This document shows positions 44,882-53,233 of a stretch of 64,000 nt of DNA, piece after piece. The position numbers and the translations under genes were made by a program. This DNA is from Rubellimicrobium mesophilum DSM 19309 (GTDB taxonomy: Bacteria > Pseudomonadota > Alphaproteobacteria > Rhodobacterales > Rhodobacteraceae): NCBI RefSeq assembly GCF_000600335.2, contig NZ_KK088543.1, forward strand, positions 1 to 64,000, written 5' to 3'. A model generated the notes under the pieces. That model worked only from the letters and a program-made list of their open reading frames with translations. It had not been told where the DNA came from and searched no databases. Each line of letters starts with the position of its first letter. Within the stretch, counting starts at the first letter, position 1.

Positions 44882-47206
44882 ATAGGGAATCCAGACGGAC
44901 TTCACCTCTGTCGCGGCGTCGATGAAGCTGCGGTCGTCGGCCCTCGTCCAGTCACGCGAGCGGGTCTCGGCCCAGGTGCGCTTGAGGTTGCCGGCGGACT
45001 TGGCCTCGATCACCGGCGCGAGCGGCTGGCCGGAGAAGCTCCAGACCGCGTCCACGTCCAAGTGCGCCGCGAGGGTCGGAGCTAGTTCCTTGTGCGAGCC
45101 GGTCAGGATGTTCACCACGCCGCCCGGCACGTCCGAGGTCTCGAGCACCTGGTAGAAGTCCGTCGCGGCGAGCGGGAAGGGCTCCGAGGCGACCAGCACC
45201 GTCCGGTTCCCCAGCGCGATGGCGGGGGCCATGGTCGCCACGAGGCCGAGGAGCGGGAAGGCGTCGGGGCAGAGGATGCCGATGGTGCCGACCGGCTCGC
45301 GCATGGCGAGGGCGACGCCCCGGAACGGCGCTCCGGCGGCGCGGCCGTCGACCTTGTCGGCCCAGGCGGCCCAGCGGAAGAGGGTGCGGAGCGAGTGCTC
45401 CACCTCCTGCGCGCCGCCGCTCCCGGTCAGGCCGTCGATGCGGCGGGCGAACTCGTCTGAGCGGGCGGACAGGTTCTCGGCGAGGAAGTAGAGGATCTGC
45501 GCGCGGGCGTGCCCCGTCGTGCGGCCCCAGGACTTGGCGGCGTTGGCGGCCTCGACGGCGTTGCGGATGTCCTTGCGGTTGGCGAGGCTCGCATGGCCGA
45601 GGAGCGCGCCCTTGGGACCCCAGACCGCGCGGGAGTAGCCGCCGTCCGGTCGGGCCTGCTTGCCGCCGATGTAGAGCTTGTGGGTGCGGTCGAGCGGGTC
45701 CGTGGCCTCGCCCTCACCAGTGAAGGCGGGGATGGGCTTCAGGGCTTCACCGGGTTTCCCGCCGGCCTTGGTGTAGGCCGCAAGGCCCTCCCAGCCGCCC
45801 TCGCGCCCGAAGCCCGACTCGCGGACGCCGCCGAAGGGGGCGGCGGCGTCGAACATGTTGGTGCCGTTGATCCAGACCACTCCGGCGGCGAGCTTGGGCG
45901 CCACGTCGAGCGCGAGGTTGATGTTCTCGGTCCAGACCGTCGCGGCGAGGCCGTAGCGGGTGTTGTTGGCAAGCTCCACCGCCTCGGCGGGGGTGCGGAA
46001 GGTGGTGGCGACGAGGACCGGTCCGAAGATCTCCTCCTGCATCAGGCTCGCCGCAGGGGAGAGGCCGGTGATGAGGGTCGGGGGGTAGAAGGAGCCGGTG
46101 GCCGGGATGGGACAGGGGGCGACGTAGCGCTCGCCCTCGGTGTTGGCGTCCACGAGGCGGGTGATGGTGGCGAGCTGGACCGGGTCCACGACCGCGCCGA
46201 TGTCGATGGCCTTGTCGAGCGGGTCGCCGATGCGGAGCCGGTCCATCCGGGACTTGAGCTTCCTGTAGAAGGCGTTGGCGACCCCTTCCTGCACGAGGAG
46301 GCGGCTTCCGGCGCAGCAGACCTGGCCCTGGTTGAACCAGATCGCGTCCACCAGCCCCTCGACGGCCGAGTCCATGTCGGCGTCGTCGAAGACGATGTAG
46401 GGAGACTTGCCGCCGAGCTCCAAGGTCAGCGACTTGCCTGTCCCGGCGGTCGCCTCGCGGATGATGCGGCCCACGGCGGTGCTGCCGGTGAAGGCGATCT
46501 TCTCGACGTCGGCGCGGACCACCATCTCGCCCACGGCGCCATCGCCGGTGACGACGTTGAGGACGCCCTTGGGCACCCCCGCCTGCCGGCAGAGGTCGGC
46601 GAAGAGGAGGGCGGTCAGCGACGTGTATTCGGCGGGCTTGAGGACGACCGTGTTGCCCATGGCGAGGGCGGGGGCGACTTTCCAGGCCAGCATCAGGAGC
46701 GGGAAGTTCCAGGGGATCACCTGCCCGCAGACGCCGAGGGGGGCGCGGTCGGGAAGCTGCGTCTCCATCAGCTCGGCGTAGCCCGCGTGGTGGTAGAAGT
46801 GGCGCTGGGCGAGCGGAATGTCGATGTCGCGGCTTTCCCGGATGGGCTTGCCGTTGTCGAGCGTCTCCAGGACCGCGAAGAGGCGGGACTGCTTCTGGAG
46901 GATGCGGGCGATGGCGTAGAGGACCTTGGCGCGGCCATGGCCCCCGAGGGCGGCCCAGCCCGGCTGCGCCTTGCGGGCGGCGGCCACGGCGCGGTCCACG
47001 TCGGCTTGGGTGGCCTGCGTGATCTCGGCCAGCGTCTCGCCGGTCGCGGGGTTCTTCGTCGGGAAGGTCTCGCCCGGCTCGCTGAACGATCCGTCGATGA
47101 AGCCGCCGAAGCGGCCCCCGTGGGAGGCGATCCAAGCCAGGGCCTCGGAGGCACTCTCGGGCGCGGGGCCGTAGTCCATGGTCTCGAAGATTTCCTTGAT
47201 CGTCAT
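44870..47206 (-). CDS. Two-domain aldehyde dehydrogenase, ALDH16 family
   Basis: A 778-residue protein with two aldehyde dehydrogenase domains in tandem. The first (to about 500) is catalytically complete: IPWNFPLLM, K190 in VLKPAEYT, E263 in LELGGKSP and C297 in NQGQVCCAG. The second (from about 510) keeps the fold (REPVGTIGILCPDAFPLLGLVATMAPAIALGN) but lacks the catalytic cysteine loop. This is the layout of ALDH16, known in bacteria including Rhodobacteraceae, where the second domain is a non-catalytic module. It is downstream of deoC and may oxidise the aldehyde released there. A 33-base element shared with the hyuB promoter region lies 55 bases upstream. Confidence 0.94.
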   Translation of the reverse strand: MTIKEIFETMDYGPAPESASEALAWIASHGGRFGGFIDGSFSEPGETFPTKNPATGETLAEITQATQADVDRAVAAARKAQPGWAALGGHGRAKVLYAIARILQKQSRLFAVLETLDNGKPIRESRDIDIPLAQRHFYHHAGYAELMETQLPDRAPLGVCGQVIPWNFPLLMLAWKVAPALAMGNTVVLKPAEYTSLTALLFADLCRQAGVPKGVLNVVTGDGAVGEMVVRADVEKIAFTGSTAVGRIIREATAGTGKSLTLELGGKSPYIVFDDADMDSAVEGLVDAIWFNQGQVCCAGSRLLVQEGVANAFYRKLKSRMDRLRIGDPLDKAIDIGAVVDPVQLATITRLVDANTEGERYVAPCPIPATGSFYPPTLITGLSPAASLMQEEIFGPVLVATTFRTPAEAVELANNTRYGLAATVWTENINLALDVAPKLAAGVVWINGTNMFDAAAPFGGVRESGFGREGGWEGLAAYTKAGGKPGEALKPIPAFTGEGEATDPLDRTHKLYIGGKQARPDGGYSRAVWGPKGALLGHASLANRKDIRNAVEAANAAKSWGRTTGHARAQILYFLAENLSARSDEFARRIDGLTGSGGAQEVEHSLRTLFRWAAWADKVDGRAAGAPFRGVALAMREPVGTIGILCPDAFPLLGLVATMAPAIALGNRTVLVASEPFPLAATDFYQVLETSDVPGGVVNILTGSHKELAPTLAAHLDVDAVWSFSGQPLAPVIEAKSAGNLKRTWAETRSRDWTRADDRSFIDAATEVKSVWIPYGEG

Positions 47207-47260
47207 CGCGGGACCCTTTCCGGGTGATTCGTCTGGTTGAGGTCCAACCTACCGGAGATC

Positions 47261-47293
47261 GGTTAACGGTTTCTGAGACCAACGAGCGTTGCG
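47261..47293 (-). promoter_or_regulatory. Conserved 33-base upstream element, copy A (before ALDH16)
   Basis: It begins GGTTAACGGTTTCTGA and ends CAACGAGCGTTGCG. A second copy at 53036-53068 before hyuB is identical at 26 of 33 positions. Each contains GTTAACG and the palindrome CAACG-N2-CGTTG, and each lies about 50 bases before a start codon on the same strand. It may hold a promoter or a CtrA-like site (TTAA half). Confidence 0.55.
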
Positions 47294-47325
47294 TCGCCCC
47301 TGCGGGAATCGCTTGGCTGTGGCTG

Positions 47326-48312
47326 TCACGCCAGGGCGTGCCGCCAGGAGGCGGAGTAGGCGCCGGTGACGTGGTGCTCTAGTTGCCGCTCGATGTCGCC
47401 GAGGAGCGAGGAGGCCCCGAAGCGCAGGAGGTCCGGCTGGAGCCAGCGGCTGCCGAGCTCGTCCTTCACCAGCGCGAGGTAGTTCAACGCGTCCTTGGCC
47501 TTGCTGATCCCGCCGGCGGGCTTGTAGCCGACCTTGATGCCGGTCGCGTCGTTGTAGTCGCGGATCGCGCGGAGCATCGTCAGCGTCACGGGCAGGGTGG
47601 CGTTCACGCCCTCCTTGCCCGTCGAGGTCTTGATGAAGTCGGCGCCGCCCATCATGCAGACGAGGCTCGCGCGGGCGACGTTGCGGAGCGTTCCGAGTTC
47701 GCCAGTCGCAAGGATCGCCTTGACGTGCGCTTCGCCGCAAGCGGCCCGCATCTCGCGCATCTCGTCGTAGAGCGCCTGCCAGTTGCCGGTTAGGACGTGG
47801 CGGCGGGAGATGACGATGTCGATCTCCCTGGCGCCCGCCGCGACGCTTTCCCCGATCTCGGCGATGCGGAGATGGAGGGGCGAGAGGCCCGCCGGGAAGC
47901 CGGTCGAGACGGCGGCGACGGGAATGTCCGTCCCGCGCAGGGCGGCAACGGCGGCGGGGACCATGTCGTGATAGACGCAGACCGCGCCGACCGTGAGGCC
48001 GGGCAGCCCGAGCTTGTCGAGGATCTCGCGCGACACCGGCTGTCGGGCCTTGGCGCAGAGGCGGCGGACGCGGCCCTCGGTGTCGTCGCCCGAGAGCGTC
48101 GTCAGGTCGATGAGCGAGATGGCCTTGAGGAGCCACGCCGCCTGCCAGTCCTTCTTGACGGAGCGGCGGCCGGGCAGGGTCGCCGCGCGTCTCTCGATGG
48201 CCGAGGTGTTGGCCTGGACGCGCCGCATCCAGTCGAGGTCGAGCGGCATCCCCGGGTTGCGGGGCTCGTGGAGCGGGGCCTTGGCGATGGCCTGGGGTCT
48301 GTCGATCTGCAC
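47326..48312 (-). CDS. deoC: Deoxyribose-phosphate aldolase
   Basis: A 328-residue aldolase with a GTG start preceded by AAGGGAGG. It splits 2-deoxyribose 5-phosphate into glyceraldehyde 3-phosphate and acetaldehyde. Catalytic residues are visible: D165 in REIDIVIS, K198 in HVKAI, the Schiff-base lysine K228 in DFIKTSTGKEGVN and K264 in VGYKPAGGI. The first 90 residues are longer than in the short bacterial enzymes. It precedes the ALDH16 gene, which could use the acetaldehyde, and follows an AraC-type regulator. Confidence 0.95.
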   Translation of the reverse strand: MQIDRPQAIAKAPLHEPRNPGMPLDLDWMRRVQANTSAIERRAATLPGRRSVKKDWQAAWLLKAISLIDLTTLSGDDTEGRVRRLCAKARQPVSREILDKLGLPGLTVGAVCVYHDMVPAAVAALRGTDIPVAAVSTGFPAGLSPLHLRIAEIGESVAAGAREIDIVISRRHVLTGNWQALYDEMREMRAACGEAHVKAILATGELGTLRNVARASLVCMMGGADFIKTSTGKEGVNATLPVTLTMLRAIRDYNDATGIKVGYKPAGGISKAKDALNYLALVKDELGSRWLQPDLLRFGASSLLGDIERQLEHHVTGAYSASWRHALA

Positions 48313-48369
48313 GGGCGACCTCCCTTGTCTGCGCGTGGTGTCGCATGGATCGCCCCTCTGGGGCAAGAA

Positions 48370-48385
48370 TTGACCGGGCGGTCAA
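48370..48385. promoter_or_regulatory. Palindrome TTGACC-GGGC-GGTCAA upstream of deoC
   Basis: A six-base inverted repeat with a four-base centre, 58 bases before the deoC start and overlapping the stop codon of the AraC gene. The form resembles operators of TetR-family regulators. It could control deoC and the downstream ALDH16 gene; no TetR gene is in the window. Confidence 0.4.
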
Positions 48386-49257
48386 AAATCTTCCGCCACG
48401 TCCTCGCGCAGCTTGGGGCCGGGCTGGGTCACGTCGCGCTGGTGCAGGCGGCGCCAGGCGGCGGGGGTGAAGCCGTGCGCCTCGCGGAAGAGGCGGTGGA
48501 AGTGGCTCAGGTTCTCGATCCCGACCTCGGTGGCGATCTCGGGCAGGGGGTCTTCGGTCCCGGCGAGGCGGCGGGCGGCGTGGGCCATCCGGAGGGCGTT
48601 CACGAACTCGGTCGGGGTCTGGCCGAGGAAACGCTGGGCGGTGCGACTGACGTGAGGATGGGCGCGGCCCGAGACGCGGACAAAGCCCGCCGCTCCATCC
48701 TTGAAGACCCGGGGACTGTGGGCGGCGGCGCAGGCGGCGCGGAGCCAGGCGGGGGCCTCCTCCGGCAGCGGCGTGTCCTCGGCCAGGAGTCCGGCCAGGA
48801 GCGGGAGGAGGAAGGCCTCGGCGGCGAGCGCGTCGCGGGGGCCGCGTTCGAGGCGGAGGGCGGCTTGGTTCAGGTCGAGGAGCTGGCGGCTGTCGCGGGG
48901 GAGGATCGTGGGCGCCGTGCCCCAGAAGAGGCGGCCGGGGAGGCTCGGGTGACGCTCGGCCAGCGCGGCGATCAGGCCGGGGTGGAGCGTGACGGAGACG
49001 ACCAGCGTGTCCTCGCCCCGGCCCTGGAGGGCGTGGGCGTGCTCGGGGCCGAGGAACAGGAGCGTCCCCTCGGGGAGGTCGCGGCGGTCGTCCGGGGTGT
49101 GGTGGCGGAGGGTGCCGTTCTGGACCCAGAGCAACTCGAAGAAGTCGTGATCGTGGAGACAGGAGGGACGGGTGGGAGAGAGGGTCGCCCGAGCGAGGGC
49201 GACGGCGTCGCCCCCGAGGATGTCGGCGTGGCGGAGGGTGCGGACGTGGCCGCTCAT
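48382..49257 (-). CDS. AraC family transcriptional regulator
   Basis: A 291-residue regulator with an N-terminal cupin-type sensor (SCLHDHDFFELLWVQNGTLRHH and GTLLFLGPEHAHALQG) and a C-terminal double helix-turn-helix (FVRVSGRAHPHVSRTAQRFLGQTPTEFVNALRMAHAARRL, then IATEVGIENLSHFHRLFREAHGFTPAAWRR). The ATG at 49257 follows a CAGGA site. It lies directly upstream of deoC on the same strand and probably regulates this sugar-catabolic block. Confidence 0.92.
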   Translation of the reverse strand: MSGHVRTLRHADILGGDAVALARATLSPTRPSCLHDHDFFELLWVQNGTLRHHTPDDRRDLPEGTLLFLGPEHAHALQGRGEDTLVVSVTLHPGLIAALAERHPSLPGRLFWGTAPTILPRDSRQLLDLNQAALRLERGPRDALAAEAFLLPLLAGLLAEDTPLPEEAPAWLRAACAAAHSPRVFKDGAAGFVRVSGRAHPHVSRTAQRFLGQTPTEFVNALRMAHAARRLAGTEDPLPEIATEVGIENLSHFHRLFREAHGFTPAAWRRLHQRDVTQPGPKLREDVAEDF

Positions 49258-49328
49258 GTCCTGCTGGCTCCCGGGTGACTGCCCTTGGGGCAGTCTTTCC
49301 CGAGGCCCGCCCGACCGCAAGGGTGAGG

Positions 49329-50165
49329 TCAGCCCTTCTTCACCAGCTTGGCCATGCCGGCCACGCCGCTCTCGCCCAGCGGGACGGTGGCGAAGGGGCC
49401 GCCCAGGCGCATCTGGGCGAGGTTCTGCGGGTCGGGCTTGGCGGCCTTGGCGAGGATGTCCGCCGCATGGTCCTCGGCGTTGTCCTTGGGGCGGTAGCCC
49501 AGGAACGAGACCTTGGCGTTCGAGACCGGCGCGCGGTCGTTGTTCGAGATGCCGAAGACGACGCAGAAGCCGGTCGTTGGCGCGTCCACTGCCCGCTCGA
49601 CCATCTGGACGAGGTCGCCGCGCGAGAGCCACGTCCCCAGGGCGCGCGGGTTCTGCGGTTTCTCGGTGCCCGAGAAGATGCGGCAGCAGACGGCCTCCAG
49701 ACCCCGCTTCTCCCAGTAGAGGCGGGCGAGGTCCTCGGTGAAGCATTTGCTCAGCCCATAGAAGGTGTCGGGGCGATGCGGGGCGTCGGTGTCGATGCCG
49801 GCGTTGGTCTCGTGCATCCCGACTGCGTGGACCGAGGAGGCGTAGACGACGCGGCGGGCGCCGGCTTTGTAGGCGGCCTCCCAGATCACGTAGGAGGAGA
49901 GGAAGTTGGGGCGGAGGAGCTCCTCGAAGGACCTCTCGTCGGGGATGGCGGCGAAGTGGACGACGACCTCGGCGCCCTCCATCAGGGGCGTGACCTGGTC
50001 CATCTCGGCGCAGTCGGCTCTGGCCCAGGTCTCGTTGGCGGCCAAGGGGCCGGTGGCGTCCTTGATGTCCACGGAGACGAGCTGTTCGCACATGCGTGAC
50101 AGGGGCTCGCGGAGGCGGGAGCCGAGGTCGCCCGCGGCGCCGGTGAGGACGATCTTCTTGAGCAT
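49329..50165 (-). CDS. NAD-dependent epimerase/dehydrogenase, uronate dehydrogenase-like
   Basis: A 278-residue extended SDR. The nucleotide-binding motif is TGAAGDLGSRL, the YxxxK pair lies in TFYGLSKCFTEDLARLYWEKRG, and SSVHAVGMHETNAGI is typical of uronate dehydrogenases. It may oxidise a uronic acid or another sugar derivative with NAD. GAGGGAA precedes the ATG. It follows the FAD oxidoreductase gene after 10 bases, forming an operon with hyuB. Confidence 0.88.
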   Translation of the reverse strand: MLKKIVLTGAAGDLGSRLREPLSRMCEQLVSVDIKDATGPLAANETWARADCAEMDQVTPLMEGAEVVVHFAAIPDERSFEELLRPNFLSSYVIWEAAYKAGARRVVYASSVHAVGMHETNAGIDTDAPHRPDTFYGLSKCFTEDLARLYWEKRGLEAVCCRIFSGTEKPQNPRALGTWLSRGDLVQMVERAVDAPTTGFCVVFGISNNDRAPVSNAKVSFLGYRPKDNAEDHAADILAKAAKPDPQNLAQMRLGGPFATVPLGESGVAGMAKLVKKG

Positions 50166-50175
50166 GGGCGTTCCC

Positions 50176-51363
50176 TCAGATGATGGCGCGCTCGCGCAGC
50201 GGTTCGCGGCGGAGGACGCGGTCGTAGCCGAGCGGGGAGAGGTCGAGGCTGCGGTAGGCGCCATGGACGATCAGCTCCGCGAGGCCCCGGCCCACGGCGG
50301 GGGCCTGCTGGAAGCCATGGCCGGAGAAGCCGTTGGCGAAGAGGAAGTTCGGCACCTCGGGCGAGGGCCCCAGCACCGCGTTCTGGTCGAGCGTGTTGTA
50401 GTCGTACTGGCCGACCCAGGTGTGCAGGACCTTGAGGCGCTCGAAGGCGGGGACGCGGGCGGCGAGGTGCGGCCAGATGTGCTCCTCCCAGATGGCATGG
50501 TCCATGTGGAAGTCCTCGGGGTCTGCGGCCGGGTCGGGGTCGGGCGAGCAGCCGGCCAGGAAGTTGGCGCCGTCGGGCCGGAAGTGGACGCCCGTGGGGT
50601 CGATGGTGAGGGGCAGGTCCTTGGTGATGGGCTCGGCGCAGGCGAAGAGGACGGAGTAGCGCTTGCGCGGCTCCACTGGCAGGTCGAGGCCGACCATCCG
50701 GGCCATGCGCGAGCCGCGCGTGCCGGAGGCGTTCACCACCGTGCCCGTGCCGACCGTCGGGCCCGAGGCGAGGCGCACGCCGGTCACGCGGCCGTTCGCC
50801 ATGTCGAAGCCCGTGACCTCGTCCTGGATATACTCCACGCCCATCTGGCGGGCCTTGCGGCGGAACCAGTCGAAGACGCTGGTGCCGTCGAAGTAGCCCT
50901 CGTCCACCGCGTTGTGCGAGCCGCAGAGGATGTCGCCCACCTCGAACCAGGGCCATTCGGCCTTGATCTCGTCGGGGCCTAGGATGCGGGTCGCGGCGCC
51001 GAGGCGGTTCTGCATGACCGCGTTGTCGCGCAGCACCTCGGCGAAGGCGGGATTGTCGGCGAGGTAGAGGTAGCCGAAGCTCTGGAGCCTGATGGCCGGG
51101 GCCTCGGGGTCCTGCATCCAGTCGCGGAAGTTGTGGATGAACTCGGCGGCGAAGCGGGAGACGAGGACGTTCACCTCGGACCCGAACTGCTGGCGGATCG
51201 AGGAATGGGAGAGCGAGGAGGCGGCCTGGGCGTAGGTCGGGTCGCGCTCGATCACGAGGATGCGGCCCTTGAAATCGGGGTCGCGCATCGTCCACCAGGC
51301 GACCGAGGAGCCGATCATGGCGCCGCCGACGATCACCACGTCGTAGGAGGAGTGCTGGGGCAT
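50176..51363 (-). CDS. FAD-dependent oxidoreductase (DAO family)
   Basis: A 395-residue D-amino-acid/sarcosine-oxidase type protein. The FAD-binding Rossmann motif VVIVGGAMIGSSVAWW is at the N-terminus, and the second dinucleotide-side block includes TVVNASGTRGSRMA. The C-terminal GFSGHGFQQAPAVGRGLAELIVHG is the usual FAD-contacting end. It could oxidise an N-methyl or secondary amine from the hydantoinase pathway; the substrate is not known. The ATG overlaps the hyuB stop (TGATG). Confidence 0.92.
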   Translation of the reverse strand: MPQHSSYDVVIVGGAMIGSSVAWWTMRDPDFKGRILVIERDPTYAQAASSLSHSSIRQQFGSEVNVLVSRFAAEFIHNFRDWMQDPEAPAIRLQSFGYLYLADNPAFAEVLRDNAVMQNRLGAATRILGPDEIKAEWPWFEVGDILCGSHNAVDEGYFDGTSVFDWFRRKARQMGVEYIQDEVTGFDMANGRVTGVRLASGPTVGTGTVVNASGTRGSRMARMVGLDLPVEPRKRYSVLFACAEPITKDLPLTIDPTGVHFRPDGANFLAGCSPDPDPAADPEDFHMDHAIWEEHIWPHLAARVPAFERLKVLHTWVGQYDYNTLDQNAVLGPSPEVPNFLFANGFSGHGFQQAPAVGRGLAELIVHGAYRSLDLSPLGYDRVLRREPLRERAII

Positions 51364-52988
51364 CACGCCTCCCACCCGTAGTCGCGCTTGGCCGCCTCCT
51401 CGGAGACGTAGCCGAGGCGCACGTCGCGGGCGACGGCCTGGAGGTCGCGTTGGGAGGGCTCGCCCATGCCGCCGCCGCCGGGGAAGGCGAGCTGGACGGT
51501 CTGGCCCTCGGGCACCTGGAAGCGGGCCTTGGCGGGGTATTGGGTGCCGTCGGAGAGCTGGACCACCGTCGGGCCGCCGGGCGCGCCGCCCTTGCGGCCG
51601 CGCGCGGGGAACTTCATGCGGTCGAGCTGGGCGCGGAACTCCATGGCGAAGCCGTCGCGGGGGCCGACCTCCATGAACTGGCCGAGGCCGCCGCGGCTCT
51701 GGCCCGCGCCGCCCGAGTCGGGGCGGAGCTCCTTGCGGTGGATGACGACGGGGCCGGCGTGCTCGGTGGCCTCGACGGGCATGGTCATCACGCCCGAGGG
51801 GAAGGCCGTGGCGTTGAGGCCGTCGAGCGTGGGGCGGGCGCCGGTGCCACCGGAGTTGAAGGTCAGCACCTCGGACCGCTCGCCGTTGGGGCCACGGAGC
51901 GAGACCTGGAAGTTGCAGAGCGCGCCCGCGCCCTCGGCGGGGACCATGTCGGGGACGATCTGGTCGAAGGCGCCGAACACCGTGTCGGGGATCAGGTGGC
52001 CGATGACGTGGCGCAAGGACACCGGATGCGGGCGCTTGGCGTTGACGATGGTGTTCTCGGGCGCGCTGACGCGGAAGGGGGCGAGGGAGCCCGCGTTGTT
52101 CGGCACCTCGGGCGCGATGGCGATCTTGAGGGCGTAGGCGGCGTAGGCGACCGTGTAGATGAAGGGGACGTTGATCCCCTTGGGGTCGGGTGCGGAGCAG
52201 CCGGTGAAGTCGACGTGGACGTGGTCGGGGTGGGTCTCGACGGTGCAGGCGAGCACGATGGGCGTCGCGTAGCCGTCCGTGGTCATGGTGTTGGAGGCCT
52301 TGGCGCGCGGCAGCCTCGCGATGGCCTGCACGGTCGCGTCGTGGGAGGCGTCGACGATGAAGTCGGCGAGCGCCTCGATATCGGGGAGGCCGTATTCGTC
52401 GAGCATGGAGCCGAGGCGGCGGAGGCCCACCTCGTTGCAGGCGGCCAGCGCGTAGATGTCGCCGATCACCTGATCGGGCTCGCGGGTGTTGACGCGGAGC
52501 ATCTGGATCAGGGTCTTGTTGACCTCGCCCTTGTCGGCGAAGCGGATGATCGGGATCTGGAGGCCTTCCTCGTAGATCGACTCGCCGTCGGCGCCGAAGC
52601 CCCGGCCGCCGATGTCCACGACGTGGGCGGTGCAGGCGAAGTAGGCGACCAGTTGGCCCTTGTGGAAGACCGGCGTGACCACGGTGATGTCGTGGAGGTG
52701 GCCGGTGCCCATCCAGGGGTCGTTGGTGACGTAGACGTCGCCCTCGGCCATCGTGTCGGTGCCGATCTCGCGCATGAAGTGGGCGACGGCGGCGGCCATG
52801 GCGTTGACGTGGCCCGGCGTGCCGGTCACGGCCTGGGCGAGCATCCGGCCGCGCCGGTCGTAGATGCCGGCGGAAAGGTCGCCGGCCTCGCGCACGGAGG
52901 TCGAGAAGGCGGTGCGGATGAGGGCCTGCGCCTGCTCCTCCACGATGGAGATCAGGCGGTTCCACATGATCTGGTTCTGGACGCTCAT
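51363..52988 (-). CDS. hyuB: Hydantoinase B/oxoprolinase family protein
   Basis: A 541-residue B-subunit protein of the N-methylhydantoinase/5-oxoprolinase family. MWNRLISIVEEQAQALIRTAFSTSVREAGDLSAGIYD opens the protein. YVTNDPWMGTGHLHDITVVTPVF and HVIGHLIPDTVFGAFDQIVPD follow, and a Gly-rich C-terminal end with FPGGGGMG closes it. It acts with HyuA to open cyclic amides using ATP. A perfect binding site, AGGAGGTAAG, precedes the ATG. A 245-base gap with its own promoter-like element separates it from hyuA. Confidence 0.94.
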   Translation of the reverse strand: MSVQNQIMWNRLISIVEEQAQALIRTAFSTSVREAGDLSAGIYDRRGRMLAQAVTGTPGHVNAMAAAVAHFMREIGTDTMAEGDVYVTNDPWMGTGHLHDITVVTPVFHKGQLVAYFACTAHVVDIGGRGFGADGESIYEEGLQIPIIRFADKGEVNKTLIQMLRVNTREPDQVIGDIYALAACNEVGLRRLGSMLDEYGLPDIEALADFIVDASHDATVQAIARLPRAKASNTMTTDGYATPIVLACTVETHPDHVHVDFTGCSAPDPKGINVPFIYTVAYAAYALKIAIAPEVPNNAGSLAPFRVSAPENTIVNAKRPHPVSLRHVIGHLIPDTVFGAFDQIVPDMVPAEGAGALCNFQVSLRGPNGERSEVLTFNSGGTGARPTLDGLNATAFPSGVMTMPVEATEHAGPVVIHRKELRPDSGGAGQSRGGLGQFMEVGPRDGFAMEFRAQLDRMKFPARGRKGGAPGGPTVVQLSDGTQYPAKARFQVPEGQTVQLAFPGGGGMGEPSQRDLQAVARDVRLGYVSEEAAKRDYGWEA

Positions 52989-53035
52989 GGCTTACCTCCT
53001 GTTCCTGACGAGCTGAGGACAGATTCGCAGGGCGG

Positions 53036-53068
53036 GGTTAACGAAGTCTGACGGCAACGGGCGTTGCG
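53036..53068 (-). promoter_or_regulatory. Conserved 33-base upstream element, copy B (before hyuB)
   Basis: This is the partner of the element at 47261-47293: it begins GGTTAACGAAGTCTGA and ends CAACGGGCGTTGCG. It lies 48 bases before the hyuB start. The end palindrome is extended here to GCAACG-GG-CGTTGC. Gene order and spacing suggest a shared regulator or promoter class. Confidence 0.55.
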
Positions 53069-53186
53069 CGGGACGGAGTGGTGGGCGCGCAAGTAGCTGA
53101 TCGGATTGGGAGAAAGTATTAAGGCGCGTTAACCAGGAGCGGGTGGCGCCTAGATGTTGTGGCGGGTGCGGGCGAATCGATGGGAC

Positions 53187-53211
53187 GTCAAAATTCTTCG
53201 GTGAAGAATTT
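53187..53211 (-). terminator. AT-rich perfect hairpin downstream of hyuA
   Basis: CAAAATTCTTC and GAAGAATTTTG form an 11-base-pair stem with a three-base loop. It is 23 bases beyond the hyuA stop and markedly AT-rich for this genome. It probably ends the hyuA transcript, although the T residues lie in the stem rather than after it. It could alternatively be a repeated palindrome. Confidence 0.65.
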
Positions 53212-53233
53212 TGGCGCGGCGAGGGCGCGCGCA

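Larger units (their letters stand above)
52989..53233. other. Intergenic region between hyuA and hyuB
   Basis: This 245-base stretch holds the hairpin after hyuA, a conserved 33-base element and a strong ribosome binding site for hyuB. Its middle is relatively AT-rich, with TTAA half-sites (TTAA-N6-TTAA at about 53120-53133). No gene is seen. Confidence 0.6.
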
